Part shown: piece after piece, positions 8,500-16,242 of the stretch
Layout of the letters: every line of letters starts with the position of its first letter
How positions within the stretch are numbered: position 1 is the first letter of the stretch
From: Flavobacterium sp. 83
GTDB lineage: Bacteria; Bacteroidota; Bacteroidia; Flavobacteriales; Flavobacteriaceae
Direction of reading: 5' to 3'
Assembly (NCBI RefSeq): GCF_000744835.1
Contig: NZ_JQMS01000001.1
Span: forward strand, 1,178,001-1,242,000
Length of the DNA stretch: 64,000 nucleotides
The notes under the pieces: model-generated
The model's database searches: none
Told to the model about the DNA's origin: nothing
The model's input: the letters and a program-made list of their open reading frames with translations, nothing else
Position numbers and translations under genes: made by a program

Positions 8500-8509
8500 T
8501 ATAATAAAT

Positions 8510-8541
8510 GGCGGTGATACTGTATCATCGCCAAATTTTTT
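8510..8541 (+). terminator. Terminator or attenuator between Bor-like and small membrane genes
   Basis: Arms GGCGGTGATAC (8510-8520) and GTATCATCGCC (8522-8532) pair with one G-T position and are followed by AAATTTTTT. The next ATG is only 5 bases further, so read-through would be needed to express the 68-residue ORF from the same promoter. Confidence 0.8.
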
Positions 8542-8545
8542 AAAG

Positions 8546-8752
8546 ATGAAGAAGACTTTTTTTTATATATCATTGTTGATTACTATATATATAGTTTACA
8601 TTATTTCAAATATTTTTATTTATCATTTTGATAAATTAAATAATTTTGGAATAGGTTTTTTAATTGGGAAATTAGTGATGTTAATAACATTCAGTTTTTT
8701 AACTTATAAGATAAGGCCAGGAAAAAAGAAAAATCAGCAATTTCAGTCATAA
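8546..8752 (+). CDS. Small two-helix membrane protein, unknown
   Basis: 68 residues with two hydrophobic segments: about 4-26 (FFYISLLITIYIVYIISNIFI) and about 37-56 (FGIGFLIGKLVMLITFSFL). A basic tail RPGKKKNQQ follows, suggesting a cytoplasmic C terminus. I do not recognise a family. It is placed directly after the Bor-like gene and its hairpin, so it may be a minor read-through product of that unit. Codon use and AT content resemble the surroundings. Confidence 0.55.
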   Translation: MKKTFFYISLLITIYIVYIISNIFIYHFDKLNNFGIGFLIGKLVMLITFSFLTYKIRPGKKKNQQFQS

Positions 8753-8899
8753 ATACTATTTTGAAAAATATAGTTTAAGTTATAGGAAGTGGTATTATAA
8801 GTTTTATGGTTTGCAAATGTCTCCAACTTCTCATCGTAGGTAAAGTCAGTTTTTTAAGTTTAAAGACGAGCAGTCGAAATAGAAAAACGCAGTGATTTC

Positions 8900-9787
8900 C
8901 TAAAAATATTTTTTGAATTCCTTAGGCATTTCGTTAATTGGTTTTATCATTACCTCTTTGTAGTACACTTCTCCGGCTTCACTCTGCAATTGAATTTTTC
9001 CTTCAATTAGCGGATTGAATTTGGTGCCGTCCCAATAACGAGAATTTTCCAGTACCATTACCACATGACCATTTACAATATGAAGACTTTTTCCCTCGAA
9101 GCAAATTAATTCTACTTCGGTCCAACTACCCATTGGACTTTCATAATTATCTTTTCGTGTGCAATAACCGGTTCTTTCAGTATGGGTTCCAAATGGTAAA
9201 AAGGATTGATTTTCATCGGCAATGGAACTCATCACACCTTCTGAAGCGAACGCTTTTATATCTATGGCAGCATTAGCAATATTCCAATAATCGCCAAAAT
9301 GTCCTTCCATGAATTGAAATTCTTGTGACAGCATCCATGCTCTCCAATAATCCACTCCAGCGGGACCTTGTGAGTGATACAATATTCCGGCGTCCAACAA
9401 TTTATCTGTTCTGGGTTCCCATTTTTTAGTTCCCCATTTTACTTTAAGTTTGAGTCGGTAATTTTTATAACTTTTTTTGGTAAAAACACAACCGTAATAT
9501 TCTCCGGAAACCCTTAAAACCGGAACATTATTTTCTTGGATTACAGTAAAAACAACAGCTTCATTTTTGTTATAGCCAATAGGTTCAATAGCTTTTCCTT
9601 CACTATCGACAGGGACTTGACCATTGTAATTATTTTTATGCTTATAACTCAAATACGTATTCCACTGGCTGAGATTTGAATCTAGAAGATTAGTCCAATC
9701 CTTGTTTTTGGATGTCTGCGCAGACAGTTCAATGGTTTTGGGAAAAAGGAACATCAAACAAAGCAATAATTTAATGATGGTTTTCAT
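8900..9787 (-). CDS. DUF1080 (3-keto-disaccharide hydrolase-like) secreted protein
   Basis: 295 residues with a signal peptide (LLLCLMFLFPKTIELSAQ). The mature protein opens with WTNLLDSNLSQWNTY, the usual DUF1080 entry. It carries family landmarks FTKKSYKNYRLKLKVKWGT, DAGILYHSQGP, WMLSQEFQFMEGHFGDYW, NYESPMGSWTEVELICFEGKSLHIVNGHVV and GKIQLQSEAGEVYYKEVMI. The fold is a concanavalin-like beta-sandwich; characterised members act on keto-sugars or glycosides in the periplasm. No sugar-utilisation genes are adjacent, so the substrate is unknown. Confidence 0.85.
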   Translation of the reverse strand: MKTIIKLLLCLMFLFPKTIELSAQTSKNKDWTNLLDSNLSQWNTYLSYKHKNNYNGQVPVDSEGKAIEPIGYNKNEAVVFTVIQENNVPVLRVSGEYYGCVFTKKSYKNYRLKLKVKWGTKKWEPRTDKLLDAGILYHSQGPAGVDYWRAWMLSQEFQFMEGHFGDYWNIANAAIDIKAFASEGVMSSIADENQSFLPFGTHTERTGYCTRKDNYESPMGSWTEVELICFEGKSLHIVNGHVVMVLENSRYWDGTKFNPLIEGKIQLQSEAGEVYYKEVMIKPINEMPKEFKKYF

Positions 9788-9987
9788 TTTACGGTTAATT
9801 TTTATAATTCTTTGAATTCAAATATATTGTTTATTAGCAACATAAAAATGTTATAGAATTTTCCCTCCGACACATTTTTTTTAAGTAATTAGGACTTTAA
9901 TGGAGTAAATAATCATTTTAATTATTTGAAATTAAAGTAATTAATGTAAATTTGAGAATTAAAATTATTATTTCAGTGCTATTAAAA

Positions 9988-10041
9988 TATCACTATTTTT
10001 GGTGATAGTTTGATAAAATATTTTAGGTTATTTTTACAAAA
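9988..10041 (+). promoter_or_regulatory. Activator-type promoter of the 31-codon ORF
   Basis: A dyad TATCAC (9988-9993) and GTGATA (10002-10007) lies upstream of a -7-like TATTTTTA (10029-10036). GTGAT and TTTTACAAAA are 30 bases apart start to start, exactly as at 8041-8080 in front of the Bor-like gene. The rest of the 9788-10273 gap holds the 31-codon ORF and AT-rich DNA without other recognisable signals. Confidence 0.5.
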
Positions 10042-10059
10042 ACTTAAAACACATATAAG

Positions 10060-10155
10060 ATGAATGCAGTTCTCGCTTTGTTGTTTCTATTGACTAGTTT
10101 TGTATGTCAAGTGATAAATGATATTATAGGTTGGTTTGCGGCTTTGTGGTCGTAA
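10060..10155 (+). CDS. 31-residue hydrophobic small protein (candidate)
   Basis: ATG at 10060 opens 31 codons closed by TAA. The product starts MNAVLALLFLLTSFVCQ and ends IIGWFAALWS; nearly all of it is hydrophobic, consistent with a single membrane-inserted helix. A Cys at 16 after LLFLLTSFV could also be read as an imperfect lipobox. The ATG is 19 bases after a conserved TTTTACAAAA block in a promoter-like module shared with the Bor-like gene, which is the main argument that it is real. No family recognised; a chance ORF cannot be excluded. Confidence 0.45.
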   Translation: MNAVLALLFLLTSFVCQVINDIIGWFAALWS

Positions 10156-10273
10156 TACAACTACAAAAATCATTAGTTACTTTATTTTAACTACATATTC
10201 TATTTCATCTTCCTCAGAATTTCCGAGCTATCTAGTATGGCTTTTTTTGTAAAGATAAAATTTCAAAATAAAT

Positions 10274-11050
10274 ATGAAAATATACCTGCAAACACTATTT
10301 TGCTTTCTTTTAATTAGTTGTACTTCAAATAAAAAAACGGCTAACGTAAATATTCCCAATCAAAATTTTGAAGTTAAATTAGACAGTGTAAATTGGGTTG
10401 ACTCTTCAAGAAAACGATTAATTCCGGTTGCATTTTATTTGCCAAAGACAAACGAAAAAATTATAAATCAAAAAGTGGTACTTGTCAGTCATGGTTATGC
10501 AGAAAATATCCCTGGAGCGAATAAAGGCTATTCGTATTTGACAAAAAATTTAGCCTCAAAAGGATACTTTGTAGTTAGCATTCAGCATGAATTACCAACT
10601 GATGATTTATTGCCGAAAATAGGAATTCCTCAAGTTGTGAGACGACCAAATTGGGAAAGAGGAGCGGAGAATATTTTATTTGTTCTTAATGAATTGAAAA
10701 AGACAAATCCCGATTTAGACTATAAACATTTAATCCTAATTGGACATTCGAATGGAGGTGATATGTCTGTTTTATTTGCTCATAAATACCCTAATTTAGT
10801 TGATAAAATAATTTCGTTAGACAATCGCAGAATGGAATTACCCAGAACTTCTCAGCCTAAAGTTTATTCATTACGATCCAGTGACCAACCTGCTGATGAA
10901 GGCGTTTTGCCAACTGTTGCAGAGCAAAAAAAATTCGGGATAACAATCATTAAACTCCCTAATACAATTCATAATGTCATGAGTGATAGAGGAAATAAAA
11001 GACAGAAAAAAGAAATTAATAGATATCTTATGCGTTTTTTATTAGAATAA
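10274..11050 (+). CDS. Alpha/beta hydrolase lipoprotein
   Basis: 258 residues. The lipoprotein signal MKIYLQTLFCFLLISC ends in the lipobox LISC, so the protein is membrane-anchored outside the cytoplasm. The hydrolase core shows an oxyanion-loop region VSHGYAENIPG, a nucleophile elbow GHSNGG, an Asp-containing strand ISLDNRR and a late His in NTIHNVMSD. Layout resembles dienelactone-hydrolase/PAF-acetylhydrolase-like esterases; the substrate is unknown. It ends 12 bases before the convergent AlbA_2 gene, with no clear terminator between them. Confidence 0.8.
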   Translation: MKIYLQTLFCFLLISCTSNKKTANVNIPNQNFEVKLDSVNWVDSSRKRLIPVAFYLPKTNEKIINQKVVLVSHGYAENIPGANKGYSYLTKNLASKGYFVVSIQHELPTDDLLPKIGIPQVVRRPNWERGAENILFVLNELKKTNPDLDYKHLILIGHSNGGDMSVLFAHKYPNLVDKIISLDNRRMELPRTSQPKVYSLRSSDQPADEGVLPTVAEQKKFGITIIKLPNTIHNVMSDRGNKRQKKEINRYLMRFLLE

Positions 11051-11062
11051 AATAGCCAAATA

Positions 11063-12202
11063 TCACTGTACATCATATTTCATTTTTCTCAAAATCCGTA
11101 ATGCTTCTTTAAACGATAAATACACTTGTGTAAAAGGTTTTAAAAGTAGTTTAGCATCAATCAGTTTTTGTTTGGCTTCTTCAAAACCGTTAAGGTAGCA
11201 AATCATGAAAGTAGAAGGTAAATTTTCTAGATCTTTATGTTCTCTTTCGGATAAGGAATGCCCTTTTTGGAGTTTTTTGAGTAAAGAAATATTGGAATTA
11301 TAAATATGAAATAATAATTTTTTATTGAATTCCGGAGGTTGAAAAAGCATTTCTCTTTCAATTTTATAATAACCATTATCATGAAAATGAATGGTTTGTT
11401 TTTCTAAAGGATAGTAAGTCGTTTTATCATTCAACCCCAAAGGGACATATTCAATAATGGTAAAAGTATCTTCGTCAAAAGTGATTTCCACGACATCCTG
11501 AGCAGAATAAAATAGCTTGATTTGTTCGTTTATGAGTTCAATATCCACACGAGATAAATAGGTTTTATCACGGGATTTTTTGGCAATTCCTGCCCAGCAA
11601 ATCACAAATAATTCTTTGAAAACTTTATATTTTGGCGCCATGTCTTTGTGCCGAAAATTCATAAAATCTATCACGCCGTCCAATGTATATTCGATGCTGT
11701 TTCTAGAATTATTTTCTATGCCAATAACAGTTTCTGTGTTTTGATAATTCTTTTCAATTTCCCCTTCTACAGGAACCGTATTGCTGCCTCGCCTTATAAA
11801 AATACTGTTGGCCGGAATGGTATGAATTCCTTTTTTGAAATGGGATGTTTTGCTTTTGGGTTTGATAGTAACCAGTCCAATCACTTTATCCTTTGGCAAA
11901 TTAGGGAAAGGAACATTTTCGTACTGAATTTTCGGTGGGTTTTCCAGATAGGCATTCACTAAATTCTGAATTCGGCTATCATCAAAAAAATCGTCACCAA
12001 CAATAGTATTGTCTTGGTCTTCAACGCCCACAACGATATAGGAATTGTTAGTGGGATTTGAATTCGACAAGGCACAAATGTGTTTTAAAAACTTAGCTTT
12101 TCCTTCTCGGGTATGTAAATTCAACTGACGCTTTTTATCATAAAAACTGCTCTCATCATTGTGTGCGAGAAGGTTTTTAATGAGAATGCGTTTGTTGATC
12201 AT
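11063..12202 (-). CDS. AlbA_2 / Schlafen-type ATP-binding domain protein
   Basis: 379 residues, soluble. The N-terminal region (about 10-165) reads as the AlbA_2 domain: a KRQLNLHTREGKAKFLKHICALSNS start equivalent to the family's 'E-x-K' entry, then YIVVGVEDQDNTIVGDD and the ANSIFIRRGSNTVP element. The C-terminal half has no motif I recognise and lacks the usual DNA-binding winged helix. AlbA_2 proteins are divergently annotated as transcriptional regulators or RNA-cleaving Schlafen relatives; the function here is open. It lies downstream of the SDR gene across a perfect 15-bp-stem hairpin. Confidence 0.75.
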   Translation of the reverse strand: MINKRILIKNLLAHNDESSFYDKKRQLNLHTREGKAKFLKHICALSNSNPTNNSYIVVGVEDQDNTIVGDDFFDDSRIQNLVNAYLENPPKIQYENVPFPNLPKDKVIGLVTIKPKSKTSHFKKGIHTIPANSIFIRRGSNTVPVEGEIEKNYQNTETVIGIENNSRNSIEYTLDGVIDFMNFRHKDMAPKYKVFKELFVICWAGIAKKSRDKTYLSRVDIELINEQIKLFYSAQDVVEITFDEDTFTIIEYVPLGLNDKTTYYPLEKQTIHFHDNGYYKIEREMLFQPPEFNKKLLFHIYNSNISLLKKLQKGHSLSEREHKDLENLPSTFMICYLNGFEEAKQKLIDAKLLLKPFTQVYLSFKEALRILRKMKYDVQ

Positions 12203-12231
12203 GGGTATTAGATTTTTAGAACTCTTAAAAG

Positions 12232-12271
12232 GTTGGATTTTTAGATTTTCTAAATCATCTAAAAATCCAAC
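12232..12271. repeat. Perfect 15-bp inverted repeat between SDR and AlbA_2 genes
   Basis: GTTGGATTTTTAGAT (12232-12246) is the exact reverse complement of ATCTAAAAATCCAAC (12257-12271), leaving a 10-base loop. There is no adjacent T-run on the minus strand typical of a terminator. It may be a dispersed palindrome or a processing/termination structure between two co-directional genes. Confidence 0.75.
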
Positions 12272-12280
12272 AATCCAATT

Positions 12281-13036
12281 TTAATTAGCTCTTTTTAAAA
12301 TAGTTGCTGATGCCTGTGCGGTAGGAAATACTATCAAATCAGCAATATTTACGTGATACGGTCTGGAAACTACAAAATGAATGATGTCAGCAATATCCTC
12401 TGGTTGTAAGGCTTCAATACCTTTATAAACATTGGCAGCTCTATCTGTATCGCCTTTAAAACGCACTTCACTGAACTCGGTTTCTACCATTCCGGGATGA
12501 ATAGCGCCAACTCTTATTCCATAAGGATTCAAGTCCATGCGCATGGCTTGGTTCAGGGCATCAACGGCATGTTTTGAAGCGCAATATACGTTTCCGTTCG
12601 GATAGACTTCTTTACCGGCGATGGAACCTATGTTGATAATATGACCTGATTTTTGTTCAATCATTTTCGGAATTATGGCTTTCGAAACATACAATAGCCC
12701 TTTTACGTTGATGTCAATCATGGCATCCCAATCATCTAAATTTCCATTTTGGATAGCATCTAAACCGTGTGCATTTCCCGCATTATTAATCAAAACATCA
12801 ATTTTAGAAAACGTTTCAGGTAAGGAATTGATGCTTTCAAAAACGGCTTTTTTATCGCGAACATCGAATGATAGCGTATGGATTTCAGTAAATTCAGATA
12901 ACTCTTTTTCTAAAGCAATTAATCGATCTTCACGTCTTCCGCAAAGAATAATTTTATAATTATTTTTGGCTAATATTCTTGCTGTTGCTTCTCCAATTCC
13001 GCTTGTTGCGCCAGTTACTAAGGCTATTTTTTTCAT
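12281..13036 (-). CDS. SDR family NAD(P)-dependent oxidoreductase, YdfG-like
   Basis: 251 residues from the chosen ATG (13036, MKKIALVTGATSGIG); the frame extends seven codons further but those are not family-like. Classical SDR motifs: cofactor loop TGATSGIG, NNAG in INNAGNAHG, the active-site Ser in NIGSIAG and YCASK with catalytic Tyr and Lys, followed by IHPGMVETEF. The arginine-rich CGRREDR after strand beta-2 favours NADP(H). This subgroup acts on serine or 3-hydroxy acids (YdfG). It sits 58 bases downstream of the aldo-keto reductase gene on the same strand. Confidence 0.88.
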   Translation of the reverse strand: MKKIALVTGATSGIGEATARILAKNNYKIILCGRREDRLIALEKELSEFTEIHTLSFDVRDKKAVFESINSLPETFSKIDVLINNAGNAHGLDAIQNGNLDDWDAMIDINVKGLLYVSKAIIPKMIEQKSGHIINIGSIAGKEVYPNGNVYCASKHAVDALNQAMRMDLNPYGIRVGAIHPGMVETEFSEVRFKGDTDRAANVYKGIEALQPEDIADIIHFVVSRPYHVNIADLIVFPTAQASATILKRAN

Positions 13037-13094
13037 GGGATTTGTTCTGTTTTTCAATCATTTATTTTCTGTTCAAGGTACATTTGAAACCTAA

Positions 13095-13967
13095 TTAGGG
13101 CACATTATTTCCCATACTTTCAGCCCAAATGGCAAACCAATCTTCTTGTTCTAATTCTAATTCAACAGCTTTCATCAACAATTGGATTCGGGCCACATTA
13201 ACCGTTCCGGCAATAGGAATTACTTTGGCAGGATGTTTTAAAATCCAAGAAAGCAATAGGGTATCAGAGCCAAAATGATATTTTGAAACTAATGTTGCCA
13301 ATAGTTTTTTAAGTCGGTGAGTTTGCGGAATGTCTTCTCTAAAAACGCATCCTAACGGATTCCATGACATGGGACGGATATTGTTCATTTGCATATAGTC
13401 AAAGCTTCCGTCAAGCATAGGCTCAAAATTAGTAGCCGAAAATTGTACTTGATTGTAACTGATTTCTGTTTTCTGACGAATCAATTCTGTTTGTGAAGAA
13501 GTAAAATTAGAAAGACCAAAATCGATGATTTTTCCATCCGATTTTAGTTTCAAAATCGCTTCGGCAATTTCATCTGCCTGCATCAAAGGGCTAGGTCTGT
13601 GCAATAAAAAAACATCCAGGTAATCCGTATGTAAATTTTTTAAGGAATTTTCAACAGACCAAACAATATGTTTTTTTGAATAATCATAATGTTTTATGGT
13701 GTTTTTACGGTTTTCTGTCACCATTTGGATACCACATTTGGATATCAGTTGTATTTTTTCTCGGGCTATTTTGCTAGAAGCAAATGCTTTTCCAAAATCA
13801 GATTCGGTAGTGTAATCTCCGTATATATCAGCGTGATCAAAAGTGCTGATTTTGTTTTCCAGACATACATTGATCATATTTTCCATTTCTTTGGTGTTGA
13901 GATTTTTATCCCAAATTCCCCAATTCATGACACCAGCAACGATAGGTGATAATTTTGTTTTACTCAT
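13095..13967 (-). CDS. Aldo/keto reductase, YdhF-like
   Basis: 290 residues of the AKR TIM-barrel family. The catalytic tetrad is visible: D and Y in STFDHADIYGDYTTE, K in IQLISKCGI and H in YLDVFLLHRPSP. The C-terminal cofactor region includes HPAKVIPIAGTVNVARIQ. Similar to E. coli YdhF, an NADPH-dependent oxidoreductase of uncertain substrate. Probably co-transcribed with the following SDR gene. A 212-base gap separates it from the divergent moxR operon. Confidence 0.88.
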   Translation of the reverse strand: MSKTKLSPIVAGVMNWGIWDKNLNTKEMENMINVCLENKISTFDHADIYGDYTTESDFGKAFASSKIAREKIQLISKCGIQMVTENRKNTIKHYDYSKKHIVWSVENSLKNLHTDYLDVFLLHRPSPLMQADEIAEAILKLKSDGKIIDFGLSNFTSSQTELIRQKTEISYNQVQFSATNFEPMLDGSFDYMQMNNIRPMSWNPLGCVFREDIPQTHRLKKLLATLVSKYHFGSDTLLLSWILKHPAKVIPIAGTVNVARIQLLMKAVELELEQEDWFAIWAESMGNNVP

Positions 13968-14179
13968 GGTTTTTATTTTATATTGAAATGCGTTATTCTT
14001 CGAATTCGAAGGATATTTTTCAAAGTTCTTAAAAATATAAAAATTGTATCATAATTCGTCCTTAAAATTAGGGGTTTGGTCGAAGTTTTAACCATTTTTT
14101 AACATCTTACGTCTAAAAAAAAATTCAATTTGCACCATCAAAACGAAGGCATTAAATTCAAGGTTTTAAAAATAATAAA

Positions 14180-15184
14180 ATGGAAGAAAATACGGGGACT
14201 TTAGACATTAGAGCAATCAATGAAAAAATTGAAAGAGAGAGTGCTTTTATAGACCTTCTCACAATGGAAATGAACAAGGTTATTGTGGGTCAGAAGCACA
14301 TGGTGGAGCGTTTATTAATTGGACTTTTGGGTCAGGGACATATTTTGTTAGAAGGAGTTCCCGGATTAGCAAAAACATTAGCGATAAATACTCTTTCACA
14401 AGCTGTTCAAGGATCTTTCAGCAGGATACAATTTACTCCTGATTTATTGCCTGCGGACGTTGTTGGTACAATGATTTACAATATCAAACAAAATGAATTT
14501 TCGATAAAAAAAGGTCCAATTTTCGCTAATTTCGTCCTTGCCGATGAGATTAACCGTGCGCCTGCCAAAGTGCAATCAGCATTGTTAGAAGCCATGCAAG
14601 AAAAGCAAGTGACTATTGGTGATACTACTTTCAAATTAGACAGACCTTTTTTAGTTTTAGCTACGCAAAATCCAATTGAGCAAGAAGGAACATACCAATT
14701 GCCTGAAGCTCAAGTCGATCGTTTCATGTTGAAAACGGTTATTGATTATCCAAAAATGGAAGACGAACGTTTAGTAATTCGTCAAAACCTAAAAGGAAGT
14801 TACGAGAAAGTAAATGCGGTGGTTTCGGTAGAACAAATTTTACGTGCTCAAGAAGCGGTTCGTGAAGTTTATATGGATGAAAAAATAGAAAAATACATTC
14901 TTGATATTATTTTTGCCACACGTTACCCAGAGAAATATAAATTGGCTGATTTGAAGCCATTAATCAGTTTTGGAGCTTCTCCTCGTGGAAGTATCAATTT
15001 GGCGAATGCCGCAAAATGTTACGCTTTTATCAAACGTCGCGGATATGTAATTCCAGAAGATGTTCGTGCTGTAGTTCATGATGTATTGCGTCACAGAATT
15101 GGAGTTACCTATGAAGCCGAAGCCGAAAATATCACTTCAGTTGATATCATTAACAAAATCGTAAACGAAGTAGAAGTACCCTAA
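14180..15184 (+). CDS. moxR: MoxR-type AAA+ ATPase, first gene of the Bat operon
   Basis: 334 residues. Walker A GVPGLAKT is at 59-66, Walker B FVLADEINRAP around 118-127 with the acidic pair D122 E123, the sensor-1 stretch LVLATQNPIEQEGTYQLPEAQ, and an arginine-containing FGASPRGSINL sensor-2 region. MoxR proteins act as chaperone-like ATPases with von Willebrand A-domain partners, and the next genes encode such partners (DUF58, BatA, BatB). The operon begins here: upstream is 212 bases of AT-rich DNA divergent from an AKR gene, with a degenerate -7 (TCAATTTG, 14125-14132). Confidence 0.93.
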   Translation: MEENTGTLDIRAINEKIERESAFIDLLTMEMNKVIVGQKHMVERLLIGLLGQGHILLEGVPGLAKTLAINTLSQAVQGSFSRIQFTPDLLPADVVGTMIYNIKQNEFSIKKGPIFANFVLADEINRAPAKVQSALLEAMQEKQVTIGDTTFKLDRPFLVLATQNPIEQEGTYQLPEAQVDRFMLKTVIDYPKMEDERLVIRQNLKGSYEKVNAVVSVEQILRAQEAVREVYMDEKIEKYILDIIFATRYPEKYKLADLKPLISFGASPRGSINLANAAKCYAFIKRRGYVIPEDVRAVVHDVLRHRIGVTYEAEAENITSVDIINKIVNEVEVP

Positions 15185-15260
15185 AAGTGAATAGTAATAA
15201 GTGAATAGTAATTAGCCTTGGTTGGTTACTATTCACTGTTCACTAATTACTAATTACTAA
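15185..15260. repeat. GTGAATAGTAAT direct and inverted repeat between moxR and DUF58 gene
   Basis: Immediately after the moxR stop, AAGTGAATAGTAAT is repeated twice head to tail (15185-15198, 15199-15212). It is followed by the inverted form TTACTATTCACT and further ATTACTA units. The gap can therefore fold into a long hairpin inside the operon. A related GTGAATAG palindrome occurs at 31550-31590. Confidence 0.75.
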
Positions 15261-15264
15261 AGAA

Positions 15265-16128
15265 ATGGATACAAAAGAGCTTTTAAAAAAAGTACGAAAA
15301 ATAGAAATTAAAACCCGAAGATTGAGCGATCACATCTTTTCGGGAGAATATCATACTTCTTTCAAAGGACGTGGAATGACGTTCAGCGAAGTGCGCCAAT
15401 ACCAATACGGAGATGATATCCGTGCGATTGATTGGAATGTAACCGCACGTTACAATGAAGCACACGTAAAAGTTTTTGAGGAAGAGCGGGAGTTGACCAT
15501 GATGTTAATGGTTGATATTTCAGGTTCAGAAAGTTTTGGTTCGAAAAACCAATTCAAAAAGGATATTGTTACGGAGATTGCCGCAACTATGGCTTTCTCT
15601 GCTACTCAAAACAATGACAAAATAGGTTTGATTTTGTTTTCAGATGAAATCGAATTGTATATTCCACCAAAAAAAGGAAGATCTCATGTGTTGCGAATTA
15701 TTAGGGAATTGATAGAATTTCAACCTAAAAGTAAAAAAACAGATATTGCGCAAGCTTTGAAGTTTTTATCCGGAACCCAAAAGAAGAAAGCTATTGTGTT
15801 TGTGATTTCTGATTTCATGTCAGAGGATTACGAACAGACTTTGAAAATAGCTTCTAAGAAACATGATATAACGGGTATTCGAGTGTATGATATTCGAGAA
15901 GAAAAAATGCCAAATTTAGGTATGGTATCTATGCTCGATGCTGAAACCGGAGCAATAGAATTGATTGATACCAGTTCAAAATTAGTGCGAATGAATTATG
16001 AGAAACAGTATCACGATAAGGTAAACTATTTTAAAGAAACATTCAGCAAGTCCGGTTCAGGTGTTGTAAACACAAGGGTTGACGAAAGTTATGTCACTAA
16101 ATTATTAGGCTATTTTAAATCGAGATAA
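15265..16128 (+). CDS. DUF58 domain protein of the Bat operon
   Basis: 287 residues, cytoplasmic. The DUF58 signature region reads RGMTFSEVRQYQYGDDIRAIDWNVTARYNEAHVKVFEEERE. It is followed by a vWA-like strand MLMVDISGSESFGS (DxSxS metal site) and the second acidic strand VFVISDFMSEDYE. Such proteins pair with MoxR ATPases. It is the second gene of the operon, and repeats fill the gaps before and after it. Family assignment is firm; the biochemical role (assembly or quality control of envelope complexes) is inferred from Bat operons. Confidence 0.9.
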   Translation: MDTKELLKKVRKIEIKTRRLSDHIFSGEYHTSFKGRGMTFSEVRQYQYGDDIRAIDWNVTARYNEAHVKVFEEERELTMMLMVDISGSESFGSKNQFKKDIVTEIAATMAFSATQNNDKIGLILFSDEIELYIPPKKGRSHVLRIIRELIEFQPKSKKTDIAQALKFLSGTQKKKAIVFVISDFMSEDYEQTLKIASKKHDITGIRVYDIREEKMPNLGMVSMLDAETGAIELIDTSSKLVRMNYEKQYHDKVNYFKETFSKSGSGVVNTRVDESYVTKLLGYFKSR

Positions 16129-16129
16129 A

Positions 16130-16222
16130 TCCCCTCCCAGCCTCCCCGAAGGGGAGGAGATGATAGAGGATTAAAATTTTCACGACTCGGCTCCCTCTCC
16201 TTTGGAGAGGGCTGGGGAGAGG
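16130..16222. repeat. REP-like palindromic pair in the Bat operon
   Basis: Two GC-rich hairpins in an otherwise AT-rich gap: CCTCCCCGAAGGGGAGG (16141-16157) and CCCTCTCCTTTGGAGAGGG (16193-16211). The left end CCCCTCCCAGCC and right end GGCTGGGGAGAGG are imperfect reverse complements, so the whole unit can also form one large cruciform. The architecture is that of a bacterial interspersed palindromic element. Confidence 0.8.
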
Positions 16223-16242
16223 AAAAAATATTTAATATAAAA

